DNA of 64,000 nucleotides from Dasypus novemcinctus. Its lineage: Eukaryota > Chordata > Mammalia > Cingulata > Dasypodidae. Location of the stretch: contig NC_080677.1 of assembly GCF_030445035.2 (NCBI RefSeq), positions 26,547,513 through 26,611,512 of the forward strand, written 5' to 3'. The notes beneath the pieces are model-generated. The model made no database searches, was not told where the DNA came from, and saw nothing but the letters and a program-made list of their open reading frames with translations. Of the stretch, positions 52,060 through 64,000 are shown in pieces (positions within the stretch are counted from its first letter, which is position 1; each line of letters starts with the position of its first letter). A program made the position numbers and the translations under genes.

Positions 52060-54841
52060 GTTTTGTTTTGTTTTTTTTAATTTTTTATTGATTTTGTAAA
52101 AATATTACATTAAAAAAAATTATATGAGGTCCCATTTAACCCCACTGCCCCCCCCACCCCTCCCCCCCCAGCAACACTCACTCCCTTCATCATGACACAT
52201 CCATTGCATTTGGTAAGTACATCTCTGGGCATCTCTGCACCTCATGGTCAATGGTCCACATCATGGCCCATACTCTCCCACATTCCATCCAGTGGCCCCT
52301 GGGAGGATTTACAATGTCCGGTGATTGCCCCTGAAGCACCATCCAGGGCAACTCCAAGTCCCAAAGGCGCCTCCACATCTCATCTCTTCTTGCCATTCCC
52401 CATATCCATCAGCCACCATGTCCACTTTTCCCATTCCAATGCCACCTTTTCTCTGTGGTCCTTGGATTGGTTGTGTCTGTTGCACCTCTATGTCAGGAGG
52501 AGGCTCAGATTCTACATGGATACTGGATGCAATCCTCCTGCTTTCAGTTGTAGGCACTCTAGGCTCCATGGTGTGGTGGTTGTCCTTCTTCAACTCCATC
52601 TTAGCTGAGTGAGGTGAGTCCAATAAATCAGATTGTAGGAGCTGGAGTCTGTTGAGGCTCAGGGCCTGGCTATCCTATTGTCAGTCCAGAGATTCAAATC
52701 CCCTAAATATATCTTAAACCCCAACACCAACTACAATTCCAGTAAAGTAGGATGAAAGTCTTATAAAAAGAGATCCCATCTGAGTCCAGTTCCATCACGC
52801 AGAAACACCAGCTCCAAAGAAGGGCCATCTGACATGGCAGTGAACCCCGTCTGCCATGACCATAGAACCCGTGGGTCTCTTTAGCCCTCAAAGGAACCAA
52901 CACCTGGGGATTGCATCCACTCCATCTGTCTCCCAGACTCTGCTCAGCTGTGCACAGGGGCAATCCTTCTGACAGCCTCCAGACTCTTTCTTAGAGACTC
53001 GTAGCCATATAAACTCATTTCTGCTTTCCATTTCCCTCTTACATTAGGTCAAACAGCATTTTAAAGTCATGTTATTATATGTAGACAGGGATATTCTGCT
53101 GATCCGCATTGAACCTTTAATTCAAGGTCATTTTCTAGTTCCATCTTCAGCTGGTATTTGGTAGTGATCCCTCGGTGCCAGGGAGGCTCATCCCCGGGTG
53201 TCATGTCCCACTCTGGGGGGAATGCACTGCATCTACATGCTGAGTTTGGCTTCGAGACTGGCCACATTTGAGTAACATGAAGGCTGTCAGGAGGAAATTC
53301 CCAGGCACAGTGCTGCTCTAGGCCTTGTTCTTATTTCAGGCATATAGGCTCACAAGCATAGTCATTAGTATCATGCTCTCCCTGTTGGACCTTCATTCCT
53401 TCCTGGTCCTTACCGTTGCACCTGGGGGATTGCTGCTGTTCCCCTAGGGACCACGACAGAGCACCTCCGGCCAGGAACTCAGTACCCCCCCAGCTGTATT
53501 TTTTAATGTTGCCACTATGAGTATATCCAAACATTACCATGCACCCTGGACATATGCCCTGTACAGCTCCCTGTCAGCCATATATCACCTGTCGATAGTA
53601 TCCTATACCAGTATTCCTCCGCTGCCATTGTTGAACCACTCTGTGATCCAAAACTTCCTGAAAATTGAAGCCCAATATAATGTCAGGTTCCCTTACTGGT
53701 AAAATGGCGTATAGTGATGGGTTTAAAGGTTAGATATTGAATACGTGTTGACTTGGAAAAATTCTACATCCTATCTTTTTCTTTTTTTTTTTTTTTCCCT
53801 AATTATTGATCTTCTCTTCACAAGAGCCCTAGTCCACAGTAATTCATATATACAATACACAGTACTCCCCCACATCTACCATTAAACCTTTTCCCTTCCA
53901 CAGCGATATTCTTATAACTTATTCATATCATATTTACTTAAAGTGATGTACAGACTCTGAGACAATAGCTTTCTAACAAGGTGACATCCGTGCTTACATT
54001 GTGTTCCATACTTTAGGATATACAGTTTTCTAAATTTTTAGTTATCCTATGTTTTACATTGTGGTTTACTTTATTAGTCTGTCGTCCCCTATATATTTAT
54101 GGTGTAATATTACATGTTTTATATCCATCCTTGTGTACTCTTGTGAAACTCCTCCCTTGCCCCACATTTACTTTGGTTCCACACATTTAACATCCATTTT
54201 CCCATCCCCTTGGTGCCCACAGCGACAGCCAACCTCCATTTCCCGAGGAGCCCCGTCCAGAGATACTTGCAACAGTGTTCAGGGCCTAACTTGCTCAACT
54301 ACCCCAATGCCCTGGGAGCCACCCTTTCTCTCGAGAAATATAGTTCCCTCTATCTGATGGCATTAGTCCTCCCCAGGATGTGGGTCCACCCCCACTCTCA
54401 TTACTTGGGTCTCTACCCAATGGTACCACCCACTCTGGCAAAATGAGCATTCAGACATTCCCCAGGAGCCCGTCTTGCATCCGACCATGCCCTCCGAGCA
54501 TCCTAAACAGGCAACCCTCTTAATTATATTTTGATACAATTTTCTCAGCATTTTACTCTCGACCAACACCTGACACTCTCCTATGTTCATATGCTACCCC
54601 TCCCTCCCCCCACTTTTGGGCAATATTACCCATCCGCCCATCCCCAGCCCCCCTCAAACCCGCAAAGCCCCACCCAAAGGCAGCCCCTTACCCCCATTTT
54701 ATCTCTTCTTTGTGTTCATATTTACTGCCAGCTCATCATAAATTCCACCCCTGCAGACATCGGCTCACATCCTTCCTCCACCCCCCGATTTCCTGTAAGC
54801 ATATCGTTCAGTCTCTAGCTCTCTGAGGCAGTTTTCTTATT

Positions 54842-57800
54842 TCATATCATTGAGTTCATGTAGTATTTGTCCTTCAATGCCTGGGTTGCTTCACTCAACA
54901 TAAGGTTCTCAAGATTCATCCATGTTATCATGTGTGTTTGTAGTGTATTTGTTCTTACAGCCGAGTAGTATTCCATTGTGTGTATATACCACATTTTATT
55001 GATCCACTCATCTGTTGATGGGCATTTGGGTTGATTCCAACTTTTGGCAATAGTGAACAATGCTGCTATGAACATTGGTGTACATATATCGGTTTGTGTC
55101 CTTGTTTTCAGTTCTGCTGGGTATATACCCAGCAGTGGTATGCTGGGTCATATGGCAAATCTATGGTTAGTTTTTTGAGAAACCACCAAACTGTCCTCTA
55201 GAATGGCTGGATCCTTCTGCATTCCCACCAGCAGTGGATGAGTGTTCCCCTTTCTTCACATCCTCTCCAGCATTTGTATTCTTCTGTTTTTGTCATAGCT
55301 GCCAATCTTATGGGAGTAAGATGGTATCTCATTGTAGTTTTGATTTGCATTTCCCTGATAGCTAGAGATTTGGAGCATTTTTTCATGTGCTTTTTAGCCA
55401 TTTGTATTTCTTCTTTGGAGAAGTGTCTGTTTAAATCTTTTTCCCATTTTTTAAATGGGTTGTTTATCTTTTTATTTTCAAGATATAGGAGTTCTTTATA
55501 TATATGTAAGTTATAAGTTTCTTATCAGATATATGGTTGCCAAATATTTTCTCCCATTGTGTTGGCCCCCTTTTTACTTTCTTGACAAACTCCTTTGAGG
55601 TGCAGAAGGATTTAATTTTGAGGAAGTCCCATTTATCTATTAGTTCTTTTGCTGCTCGTGCTTTTGGTGTGATATTCATGAATCCATTTCCTATTACAAG
55701 GTCCTGTAGATGTTTCCCTACACTGCTTTCCAAGGTTTTTATGGTCTTGGCTCTTATATTTAGGTCTTTGATCCATCTTGAGTTGATCTTTGTATAAGGT
55801 GTGAGATGGTAATCCTCTTTCATTCTTCTATATATGGCTATCCAGTTCTCCAGGCACGATTTGTTGAATAGGCCACTCTCTCCCAGTTGAGAGGGTTTGA
55901 TGGCTTTATTTGATGACTATATATGTGAGGTTCTATATCTGAGCTTTCAATTCGATTCCATTGGTCTGTGTGTCTCTCCTTATGCCAATACCATGCTGTT
56001 TTCACTACTGTAGCTTTGTAGTATGTTTTAAAGTCAGGTAGTGTTAATTCTCCAATTTCGTTTTTCTTTTTCAGTATGTCTTTGGCTATTCGGGGTCTCT
56101 TTCCTTTCCAAATAAATTTCATAGTTAGTTTTTCTAGTTCCTTAAAGAAGGCTGTGTTGATTTTTATTGGGATTGCATTGAATGTGTAGATCAGTTTTGG
56201 TAGGATAGACATCTTAATAATATTCAGTCTTCCTATCCATCAACAAGGAATATTCTTCCATTTATTTAGGTCTTCTTTGATTTCCTTGAACAGTCTTGTA
56301 TAGTTCTCGGTGTATAAGTTTTTTACTTCTTTAGTTAAATTTATTCCTAAGTATTTGATTTTTTTATTTACTATTGTGAATGGTATTTGTTTCTTGATTT
56401 CCTCCTGCTCTTGCTCATTATTGGTGTACAGAAATGCTACCGATTTTTGCGCATTGATCTTATAACCTGCAACTTTACTAAATTCATTTATGAGTTCTAG
56501 AAGCTTTGTTATAGATCTCTCAGGGTTTTCTATGTATAGGATCACGTCATCTGCAAATAGTGAAATTTTGACTTCTTCCTTTCCGATTTGAATGCTTTTA
56601 TATCTGGTTCTTGCCTCAGTGCTCGAGCAAGTACTTCTAAGACAATGTTAAATAGGAGCGGAGACAATGGGCATCCTTGTCTTGTTCCTGAGTTCAGAGG
56701 GAAGGATTTTAGGATTTCTCCATTGTTGGCTTTAGGTTTTTCATATATACTCTTTATCATGTTCAAAATATTTCCTTGTATTCCAATCTTTTGGAGTGTT
56801 TTTATCAAGAAAGGGTGCTGTATTTTGTCAAATGCTTTTTCTGCATCTATAGATATAATCATGTGATTTTTTTCCTTCAATCTGTTTATATGGTGTATTA
56901 CGTTGATTGATTTTCTTATGTTGAACCATCCTTGCATACCTGGAATAAATCCCACTTGGTCGTGGTGTATAATTCGTTTAATGTGTTGTTGGATACGATT
57001 AGCAAGTATTTTGTTAAGTATTTTTGTGTCTAGTTTCATTAGAGAAATTGGTCTGTAATTTTCCTTTCTTGTGGTGTCTTTGTTTGGCTTTGGTACTAGG
57101 GTAATGTTGGCATCATAGAAGGAGTTTGGCAATGTTCCTTCTGTTTCAATTTTTTGGAATAGTTTCAGCAGGATTGGTGTTAGTTCTTTCCGGAATGTTT
57201 TGTAGAATTCTCCTGTGAAGCCATCTAGCCCTGGGCTCTTCTTAGTTGGGAGACTTTTAATGACTGATTCTATCTCTCTGCTTGTGATTGGTTTGTTAAG
57301 TTCATCAATTTCTTCTTTCGTCAATATGGGTTGCTTATTTGTTTCTAGGAATTTGTCCATTTCCTCTAAATTGTCATTTTTGTTGGAATATAGTTTTTCA
57401 AAGTATCCTCTTATGATAGTCTTTATTTCTGTGGGGTCAGTGGTGATATCGCCTTTCTCATTTCTTATTTTGTGTATTTGCACCTTCTCTCTTTTTTTGT
57501 TAGTCTCGCTAAAGGTTTGTCAATTTTGTTGATCTTCTCAAAAAACCAGCTCTTGGTCTTGTTTATCTTTTCAAGTGCTTTCTTATTTTCTATTTCATTT
57601 AGTTCTGCTCTTATCTTTGTTATTTCCTTCCTTCTTCTTCATGTTGGGTTACTTTGTTGTTGTTTTTCTAATTCCTTCAAATGTGCAGTTAGTTCTTCAA
57701 ATTTGCTCTTTCTTCTTTTTTGATATATGAATTTATGGCTATAAATTTCCCTCTCAGTACTGCTTTTGCTGCATCCCATAAATTTTGGTATGTTGTGTTA

Positions 57801-58639
57801 TCATTATCATTTGTTTCAAGGTAGTCATTGATTTCTTTTGAGATTTCCTCTTTGACCCACTGTTTTTCTAAGATTGTGCTGTTTAATTTCCAAATCGTGG
57901 TGTGAAACCTGGGCCTCTGTCCCTTGCAAATTTCCAGCTTGACTCCACTGTGGCCAGAGATATTGTTTTGTATGATTTCGATCTTTCTGAATTCATTCAG
58001 CCTGTCTTTGTGGCCTAGCATATGGTCTATCTTGGAGAATGATCCATGTGCACTTGAGAAAAATGTATATCCTGCTGTGTTTGGGTGTAATGATCTATAT
58101 ATGTCTATTAGATCCAGCTCCTCTAATATACTGTTCAAGTGTTTTGTTTCTTTAGTGATTCTCTTTTGAGATGTTCTGTCCAAGGTAGATAGTGGTGTAT
58201 TAAAATCCCCCACTATAATTGTAGATGCATCTATTGTTTCACTCAGTTTTTCCAGTGTTTGCCTCACATATTTAGAGGCAACCTTGTTAGGAGCATAAAT
58301 ATTTATGATTGTTCGATCTTCTTGACAGATTTTCCCTTTCACTAAAATGTAGTATCCTTCTTTGTCTCTCACAATTGTTTCACCTTTAAAGTCTATTTTG
58401 TCTGATATTAATATAGCTACTCCTGCCTTTTTTTGGTTATTGTTTGCTTGTATGATTGTTTTCCAGCCATTCACTTTCAATCTCCATGCGTCTCTGAGTC
58501 TAAGATGTGTCTCTTGTAGACAGCATACGGATGGGTCATATTTCCTTATCCAATGTCCCAGTCTGAATCTTTTGATAGGTGAGTTTAATCCATTGACATT
58601 CAGTGTTATTACTTTCAAGGAATTATTTGTGTTAACCAT
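54842..58639 (-). pseudogene. L1 ORF2: L1 ORF2 (endonuclease / reverse transcriptase), frameshifted
   Basis: The start is intact, with TLNVNGLNSP, CCLQETHL, GDFNTPLSTLDR and KIDHMLGHK of the AP-like endonuclease in a 316-codon frame (58,639-57,689). RT lies at 57,483-56,542 with [56 protein letters not shown] and [14 protein letters not shown]. The FADD catalytic motif is encoded near 56,550 but in a different frame. Later pieces: 56,545-56,240, 56,212-55,838, 55,823-55,464, 55,401-55,198 (cysteine-bearing CWRGCEERG) and 55,075-54,842. At least four frame breaks, so the protein is not made whole. The endonuclease motif usually SDHS reads SGHS here. Confidence 0.92.
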
Positions 58640-58715
58640 ATTTTGATTGGATTTGTGTTTGTCATATTTTGTTTGTATTTTTTCCCCTTCTATTTTTGTC
58701 TTTTTTTTGTTGCTC

Positions 58716-59687
58716 TTATACTCTCCTCCAACTCTGCCTGTCCTGTTTTTTCCTTTCTTCCTGCAGAACTCCCTTTAGAATTTCTTGAAGGGGAGGTTTC
58801 TTGTTGGTATACTCTTTCAGTTTCTGTTTATCTGCGAATATTTTGAACTCTCGGTCATGTTTGAATGCTAGTTTAGTTGGATAGAGTATTCTTGGTTGGA
58901 AATTTTTTTCTTTTAGTACCTTGACTATATCATACCACTGCCTTCTTGCCTCCATGGTTTCAGATGAGAAATCAGCACTTAATCTTATGGAGCTTCCCTT
59001 GTATGTGATGGTTTTCTTTTCTCTTGCTGCTTTTAGGATTTTCTCTTTGTCTTGAGCATTGGATAATTTGACAAGTATGTGTCTTGGGGTGGGCCTGTTG
59101 GGGTTTATGACTAGTGGAGTGCGCTGTGCTTCTTGGATATGTACATCTGTCTCTTTCAGTAGATTTGGGAAGTTTTCAGCCATTATTTCCTGCAACACTC
59201 CTTCTGACCCCTTTCCCTTCTCTTCTCCTTCTGGAATGCCTATAATATGTATGTTTGAGCATTTTGCATTGTCATTCAGGTCCCTGAGTCCTAGCTGGAT
59301 TTTTTCTATCTTTTTATTGACCCCTTCTACTATCTGTTTGATTTCTGATGTACTGTCTTCCACATCACTAATTCTCTGCTCTGCCTCTTCTAGTCTGCTG
59401 ATATTTGCTGCAAATGTATATTTGATTTCTTGAACTGTGGTGTTCATTCCCATCATATCTGTTATCTTTTTGCGTATGTCTGCAATTTCACCTCCGAGTG
59501 TTGTCTTCATGTTGTTAACCTCTTTCATTACTTCATCAAATTTGTCGGTGATAAATGTTCTGAAATCTTTCATTGCTTGAGTGAAGTTCTGTTCCCCATC
59601 CTGATTTTTAGTTTGTTGATTGGATTTAGCCATGTTTTCCTGATTACTGGTTTGGTTTGTAGGTTTTTGTTGCTGTCTGGTCATCAT
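58716..59687 (-). CDS. L1 ORF1: L1 ORF1 protein, intact
   Basis: 323 codons uninterrupted from ATG to stop, close to the usual 330-380 residues of mammalian ORF1p. N-terminal basic/polar tail (residues 1-35), a coiled-coil with heptad-like leucines and isoleucines (about 55-140), an RRM-like segment with HIIGIPEGEEKGKG (about 148-162), and a C-terminal domain with RPTPRHILVKLSN and ETMEARRQWYDIVK. It forms a trimeric RNA chaperone coating L1 RNA in the cytoplasmic particle (family knowledge). Lies 76 bp upstream of ORF2, as expected for bicistronic L1 RNA. Expression would depend on the antisense-strand 5'UTR promoter. Confidence 0.93.
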   Translation of the reverse strand: MMTRQQQKPTNQTSNQENMAKSNQQTKNQDGEQNFTQAMKDFRTFITDKFDEVMKEVNNMKTTLGGEIADIRKKITDMMGMNTTVQEIKYTFAANISRLEEAEQRISDVEDSTSEIKQIVEGVNKKIEKIQLGLRDLNDNAKCSNIHIIGIPEGEEKGKGSEGVLQEIMAENFPNLLKETDVHIQEAQRTPLVINPNRPTPRHILVKLSNAQDKEKILKAAREKKTITYKGSSIRLSADFSSETMEARRQWYDIVKVLKEKNFQPRILYPTKLAFKHDREFKIFADKQKLKEYTNKKPPLQEILKGVLQEERKKQDRQSWRRV

Positions 59688-61811
59688 TTTATCTTGACCG
59701 GTTTAATCAGTTCCTTAGCTTCTTTGTCTACTCTTGGAGATTAATTAGCTGTTGTTTTTGCATAAGTGTTATATCTTCTCTTTGTCACTTTGTTCTTCTT
59801 ATTCTATTTTCTTGTTGCTGGTTACGTTCACTTTAAAGGAAAGTATTAGTGCTGGGGAAAGGTAATTGTGTAAGCAAGGAAAAAGTGTAAGGTAGTATTG
59901 GTGATATATGTTAATAAAGCAAGAATATGAGATCTGGGAGGATGGAGGTTAGATTCATGTAAAATTGTGTAGAGTTATAGCAGTAGGTAGAGTACCTATT
60001 ATGAGGTAGCTGACTGAATATGGGAGGAATATGGTATGAGCTAAAAAGCTATTGTTTTCATGAGAGAGGGAAAGAGAAAAGAAAGGTAATAGTTTCAAGA
60101 GTGGATAACAGACAGAAAACAAAACAAGGGTATTAGGAATTAAGAGTTAGATACTTTGTGGATCAAAGAAAGGGAGATGGGAGGTGGAATATAGGAGAGA
60201 CAGTAGATGATGGCGGATATCAAGATGTAGGCGAAAGGGGATAGTGTAGGTAGCCTAAATCAGTTCACTTAGAAATGAGGCAGTGGAGGATGAGAGAATC
60301 CAGCAAATGTGAGGTGTTCCCTGCAGCACCTATTGTATAATTGAGTTAAAATAAAATAAGTATAAAATGAGGGACAAGAGGGAGAGCAAAAACAGAAAAA
60401 GAAAAAATAAAAAATGAAAAAAAAAAAGAGAAAGAAGAGAAGAAAGGAAAAAAGAAAAAGGGGGGTGGGCAAAGGGTGGGGAACAGGTAGGAGTAAGAAA
60501 AAAACAGATATACGCGAACCACAATTGCAACACCAACTACAACAACAACAACAACAACAACAAAACCCTAAATAACTGAATAAAAAAAAAGACTTTGGGG
60601 GATACGCTGGGAGAAAAGACTAGGGGATAATGCAATATTAGCAATCAGGACATTAAAAAAAGTAAAAAATAAGATAAAATGAAAATAAGAACAAAACAAA
60701 ATGAAACGGTAAAGAAAAAATGCAAACGTTGAAGGCTAGGGCATTCAAGGACCTCAGATGGACCTCAGGGCGTGATGGATTCAGGGGTGAAAAGTCTGAG
60801 ATATTGAAGACTCAAGAGGTGTGAGTCTCTGGGGTGTGGGCCACCAGAGTTTAGGGGATTCAGACCTGGCAACCTCTAATCTGGTCAACAGGAAGCCTAG
60901 GAGCCCCGCAGTGTAACACAGCCCTCAGGGATCCCTGCAGCTGGGTGCCAGCCCTATGGGGGAAGTCAGATCTGCAAACTCTATATTATGTCTGAACCCT
61001 GCAATTCACTTTCTCACTAGGGTTTATTTTTGTGGATATTTCATCAATTCAGCTTTTGGACCACTCCCACCCTATGATCCCACAAAACAGCCACCTGGGG
61101 GTGCCTCTACACCACAGCCAATTTAATGATGCAGCTCCGGAGCCCAGCCCATGGGTTGGGCTCCAGTTGGAAACGCCGAAAACAGATTCCACAACCGGAA
61201 TTCCCAAGCTTCGCAAAATATTCCCCAATCGGCTTCCAGACGTGTCCCCCTCCCTCGCTGCACCCTGTAACAACCTCCCAATTACGTCCCTTTATTGCCA
61301 ACCATCTGATTGCATTGCAGATCGGCAGCTGGGCCTGTGGGGGCGGGGCTCCAGGCGGAAGTGCTATTATTTGTGTCCGCAATCAAAGATTCCCCCGCTT
61401 CACAACAAAACACCGTCTGTCTCCCCAAATCAATCCGCAAAGGCGTCCCGTCCCGTCAATCCCCCAACAGCCCGCCCAGGACTCGCGAATTCCCCAACAC
61501 TGCAGAGCCACCAAATAGCGTGGCCGCAGTGCGGGTTCCGTGGCCCCACCCACCCCCAAGGAGCGAGCAACCTGTGTACAGGTCTCTCCTCCGGGCAACA
61601 GAACCCAAATTATATCTTATAGACCAATCCTCTCCGTTACCTTCCCACCAAATCAATGTCCAGACACTTCCTGCCCTGCAAAAATCCCAAAAAAGCCTGG
61701 TCCCAGAGAACCTCTGGCAGCGCCCAGCTGCCTCTTCCCAGGAGAGACGGCAAGGCAAGCTCACTCAGCCACCATCTTGCCGGAAGTAAAAAATATCGCC
61801 TCATGTATTTT

Positions 61812-62745
61812 GGGGTACCCTGGTTATGTGCATAGATATTTATGACCCGAGGGCTGAGAATTCAAAAATTTCTATATTGTGGGGGAGGTTACCAGTAGTA
61901 GCAGCTGCAGCTTTCAACTCAGTTTTACTGCCGCGATTCTTCTTCTTTTCCCTCTCTCTTCTGGGTGGTGTCTAGCCTTTCCCTGGCATCATAAACCCTC
62001 GGAACTTTTTTTCCAGGCCATTCCTGCCTACCCTCTAGCTATTTTTCTGTGAGAGGAGATAGTGCCATGTCTTTCTTAATCCTCTATCTTCCCAGAAGTC
62101 TTCTTTGAGTTTTGGTTCAGCTTATTCTAATTATTTAACATTGCCCAGCTTAATTGATCAAAATAGGGCCACATCCTCGCTAATGTCTGGCAATCCAGAT
62201 CAAGGGGTCTGAGGCAAGAGATACCTACAAGCAGTTTTTCTCCCTTCAGTTTCCCTGCCAGCCAGCAGATGGTGCTCATCAGTGAATCTTTCCACAGAGG
62301 TGTCTCTCAAACTCCACTTGCCTATGATTCTGATCTGGGTAGAGCTGAGATTCAGAGTGGGCTCTGCTGGTCAAATTCACTGAAGAGAAACTATTTTCCC
62401 CCTCTGCCCCACCCTCCCTCTTCCAGGGGAGGAAGATGTCTGTTCCCTTCTCAGCTGGCTGCTGTGAACCACAGGTTTTGTCCAGTTTTTTTTGCCTTTA
62501 GGGTGGGGGGTGGGTGCCATTCCCAGCCAAGGCAGCTAGCAACTGAGGGTTATTGTTTCAGCTTCTTTGTTTCTCTGTACCTTGCCCTCTTGGGGGGGGG
62601 GGGGGGGGGAGGGCATGCAGCACTTTCCTGGTCTTCAGAGTCCCAAAGCAGATCTCTTGGGCAGCTTTTTGCCCTTTCTCCATTGTTTTTGTGAGAAAGT
62701 TCAGCCCTAACTACCTACTCCAATGCTATCTTCCTGAAATCTCTA
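61812..62745 (-). repeat. L1 5'UTR-like fragments, antisense
   Basis: 61,812-61,845 is the continuation of the older target L1. Two 5'UTR-like segments follow, ending at CTCTATCTTCCCAGAAGTC (~62,100) and CCAATGCTATCTTCCTGAAATC (~62,740), each a typical L1 start read backwards. A run of 18 G lies at 62,592-62,609. ORFs on the + strand here are chance. Confidence 0.5.
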
Positions 62746-62884
62746 CTTGTCCATTTTTAAGTCCACCCCCACTGGACTAAGACCATCTTACGGTTCTCAA
62801 ATTGCAGCTTATCAGGACTGTTTCACGTTCTCGATTTTCATTCATCCTTGGTCAGTTTTTATCTTCTGAAAAGTCCCTGCCTGG

Positions 62885-63200
62885 GACAGGGAGAGGGAAG
62901 AAGAGATGTGATGTGGGGGCATTTCTGGAACTTGAAGTTGTCCTAAATGATATTGCAGGGAAAGATACTGGACATTATATATCCTGCTATAATCCACTGA
63001 AAGTACTGGGGGAGAGTGTAAACTCCAATGTAAACTATAATCCATGCAGTACAGCAGTGCTCCAGAATATATTCATCAAATGCAATGAATGTGCCATAAT
63101 GATGAAAGAAGTTGTTGATGTGGGAGGAGTGGGTGGGGTGGGGTGTGGAGTATATGGGAACCTCTCATATTTTTTAATGTAAGTATCTTAAAAAAACAAA
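62885..63200 (+). mobile_element. L1 3' end insertion, sense
   Basis: GACAGGGAGAGGGAAGAAGA, CATTTCTGGAACTTGAAG, AATCCACTGAAAGTACTGGG, TTTTTTAATGTAAG, then an A-rich end at 63,188-63,220. Same terminal module as 39,680-40,075 in opposite orientation. Confidence 0.82.
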
Positions 63201-63224
63201 AACAAACAACAACAACAAAAAGTC

Positions 63225-63445
63225 CCTACTTGGTAGAGACTGTGAACTACAATGTAAACCATAATCCATGCTGTGTAGCAGTGTTCCAAAATGTATTCAT
63301 CAAATGCAATGAATGTGCCACACTGATGAAAGAGGTTGTTGATGTGGGAGGAGTGGGGTAGGGGTGGGGAGTGGGGATAATGGGAACCTCTTATATTTTT
63401 TAATGTAACATTTTATGTGATCTATGAATCTTTTTAAAAAAGACA
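63225..63445 (+). mobile_element. Second L1 3' end insertion, sense
   Basis: A shorter copy starting at GAGACTGTGAACTACAATG and reaching the true end of the module, TTTTTTAATGTAACATTTTA then GATCTATGAATC and an A-run at 63,434. It follows the first within ~25 bp, so the pair forms a direct tandem of L1 tails. Confidence 0.82.
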
Positions 63446-63464
63446 CATTCATAAAATAAAAATA

Positions 63465-63645
63465 AATTAAAATTCCCTGTCATTCCTCATCTTGAGTCAG
63501 TGTAGGTAGTGTGTGTGTTGCCAGGTATTTGTCCATTTCATCTAGATTATCCAACTTGTTGGCATATAGCTGTTCATAGTATCCTTTTATGGTCTTTTTT
63601 ATTTCTGTGGGTTTGGTATTTTATTTTTGTTACTGTGGTCTTAAC
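63465..63645 (-). repeat. Older L1 ORF2 fragment, antisense
   Basis: GTATTTGTCCATTTCATCTA, CAACTTGTTGGCATATAGCTG and TATTTCTGTGGGTTTGGTAT match 43,040-43,140 (ORF2 region between endonuclease and RT, minus strand). Confidence 0.75.
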
Positions 63646-64000
63646 TCTTTGTTTCCTTTATTATTATATTATAATAGTAATTATTATTCATGTCAATGTT
63701 ACAAATTACTGTTAACACAAGATAATAACTACAATAACAATAAATCTGCTTTAGTTGGTGAAGCTACTCCCACCTTACTTATGTTCATTTCTCAACCTTG
63801 AGGGATTTGGGATGATGACCACCAGCCTTCAATCTGAGAAAGAATGTAGATATGAGGCAGAAGAATGGAGTTGTTTTGCTTACAGTTGAAGATACTTCTT
63901 GCTTTTAGGATGCGGCTGGTCATCATCATCATTTTGTTAGTTGTTCAGAACATTCCCAAAGACCTGGAGAGTGGGAGTTGATCTTTGATTCCTTTTTATG
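63646..64000. other. No feature seen
   Basis: AT-rich with a TTATTATATTATAATAG microsatellite-like patch at 63,659-63,690. No gene recognised up to the window edge. Confidence 0.4.

Larger units (their letters stand above)
52060..61797 (-). mobile_element. L1: Complete L1 element, antisense, 9.74 kb
   Basis: Flanked by a perfect 14-bp target-site duplication GCCTCATGTATTTT (52,046-52,059 and 61,798-61,811). An (AAAAC)n-type tail is at the minus-strand 3' end (52,060-52,080). Order on minus: 5'UTR 61,797-59,688 with a YY1-type CCATCTTG (61,773-61,780) and an adjacent ETS-type CCGGAAGT at the very start; ORF1 59,687-58,716; 76-bp spacer; ORF2 58,639-54,842 (frameshifted); a very long 3'UTR, 54,841 to ~52,080 (2.76 kb). 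Length exceeds the 6-7 kb usual in human or mouse because of both UTRs. No younger insertion lies in it. It is likely among the younger L1s of the window, but not autonomous. Confidence 0.95.

Noticed and set aside
61032..61789. Overlapping 130-196-codon frames on the + strand
   Set aside because: Antisense of the complete L1's GC-rich 5'UTR promoter. No domain or host-gene context.
62592..62609. 18-base G run as a functional G-quadruplex site
   Set aside because: A pure homopolymer in an old L1 5'UTR; most likely slippage, and its length may be a sequencing estimate.
1..64000. A bacterial- or phage-type operon, toxin, defence or secondary-metabolite system
   Set aside because: Sequence content is vertebrate retroposons, spliced exons and a CpG island. 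No compact gene arrays or ribosome-binding sites occur.

Overview
The window is vertebrate nuclear DNA and almost certainly comes from a xenarthran, most likely an armadillo (Dasypus). The deciding evidence is about two dozen copies of a tRNA-derived SINE with a characteristic head, a B box of the GGTTCAAACCC / GGTTCGATCCC type, a long CAGCCTGCCCAGGAATGG body and a (TAAA)n/A tail. This matches what is known of the armadillo DAS-SINEs (DAS-I/II/III). Genus-level assignment is inference. Nothing bacterial, plasmid-like or CRISPR-like is present.

Layout. 1-4.7 kb: old LTR, MIR and L1 pieces plus a 1.4 kb antisense L1 3'UTR. 4.7-9.65 kb: one sense L1 ORF2/3'UTR broken by nested SINEs. 9.65-14.4 kb: L1 tails, SINEs and unassigned DNA. 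14.4-15.4 kb: a strong CpG island, the only promoter-like region. 15.5-21.5 kb: more L1, a hAT element and a U6-L1 chimeric retroposon. 21.7-25.1 kb: the only plausible host protein-coding locus, with a 1.77 kb coding exon, good splice sites, a poly(A) signal and an acidic, internally repeated protein I do not recognise. 25.1-26.9 kb: no assignable feature. 26.9-30 kb: a SINE cluster and a MER5A-like piece. 30.1-35.05 kb: an antisense L1. 35-37.9 kb: unassigned DNA with a G-rich minisatellite. 38-43.6 kb: an antisense L1 carrying many nested insertions. 43.6-45.65 kb: a 14-3-3 zeta (YWHAZ) processed pseudogene split by a solo-LTR-like element. 45.7-50.3 kb: an antisense L1 whose 5'UTR is built of ~400-bp monomers. 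52.06-61.8 kb: a complete antisense L1 (9.74 kb, perfect 14-bp target-site duplication, intact ORF1, frameshifted ORF2) inserted in an older L1. 61.8-64 kb: L1 5'UTR and 3'UTR fragments.

How it works together. The window is mostly an archive of L1-driven retroposition: L1s, the SINEs they mobilise, a U6-L1 template-switch product and a processed mRNA copy, around one single-copy gene. The CpG island and the 22-25 kb exons share the + strand with a usable donor downstream of the promoter, so they may be one transcription unit of about 10.7 kb. That link is inference. The gene may be decaying: the reading frame entering the large exon carries one TGA inside a 14-bp tandem duplication, and the candidate upstream exon also has a stop in the phase-compatible frame.

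Coordinates of repeats are by eye, normally good to about 5-20 bp. Those with target-site duplications are good to about 1-2 bp. Identity statements are visual estimates.
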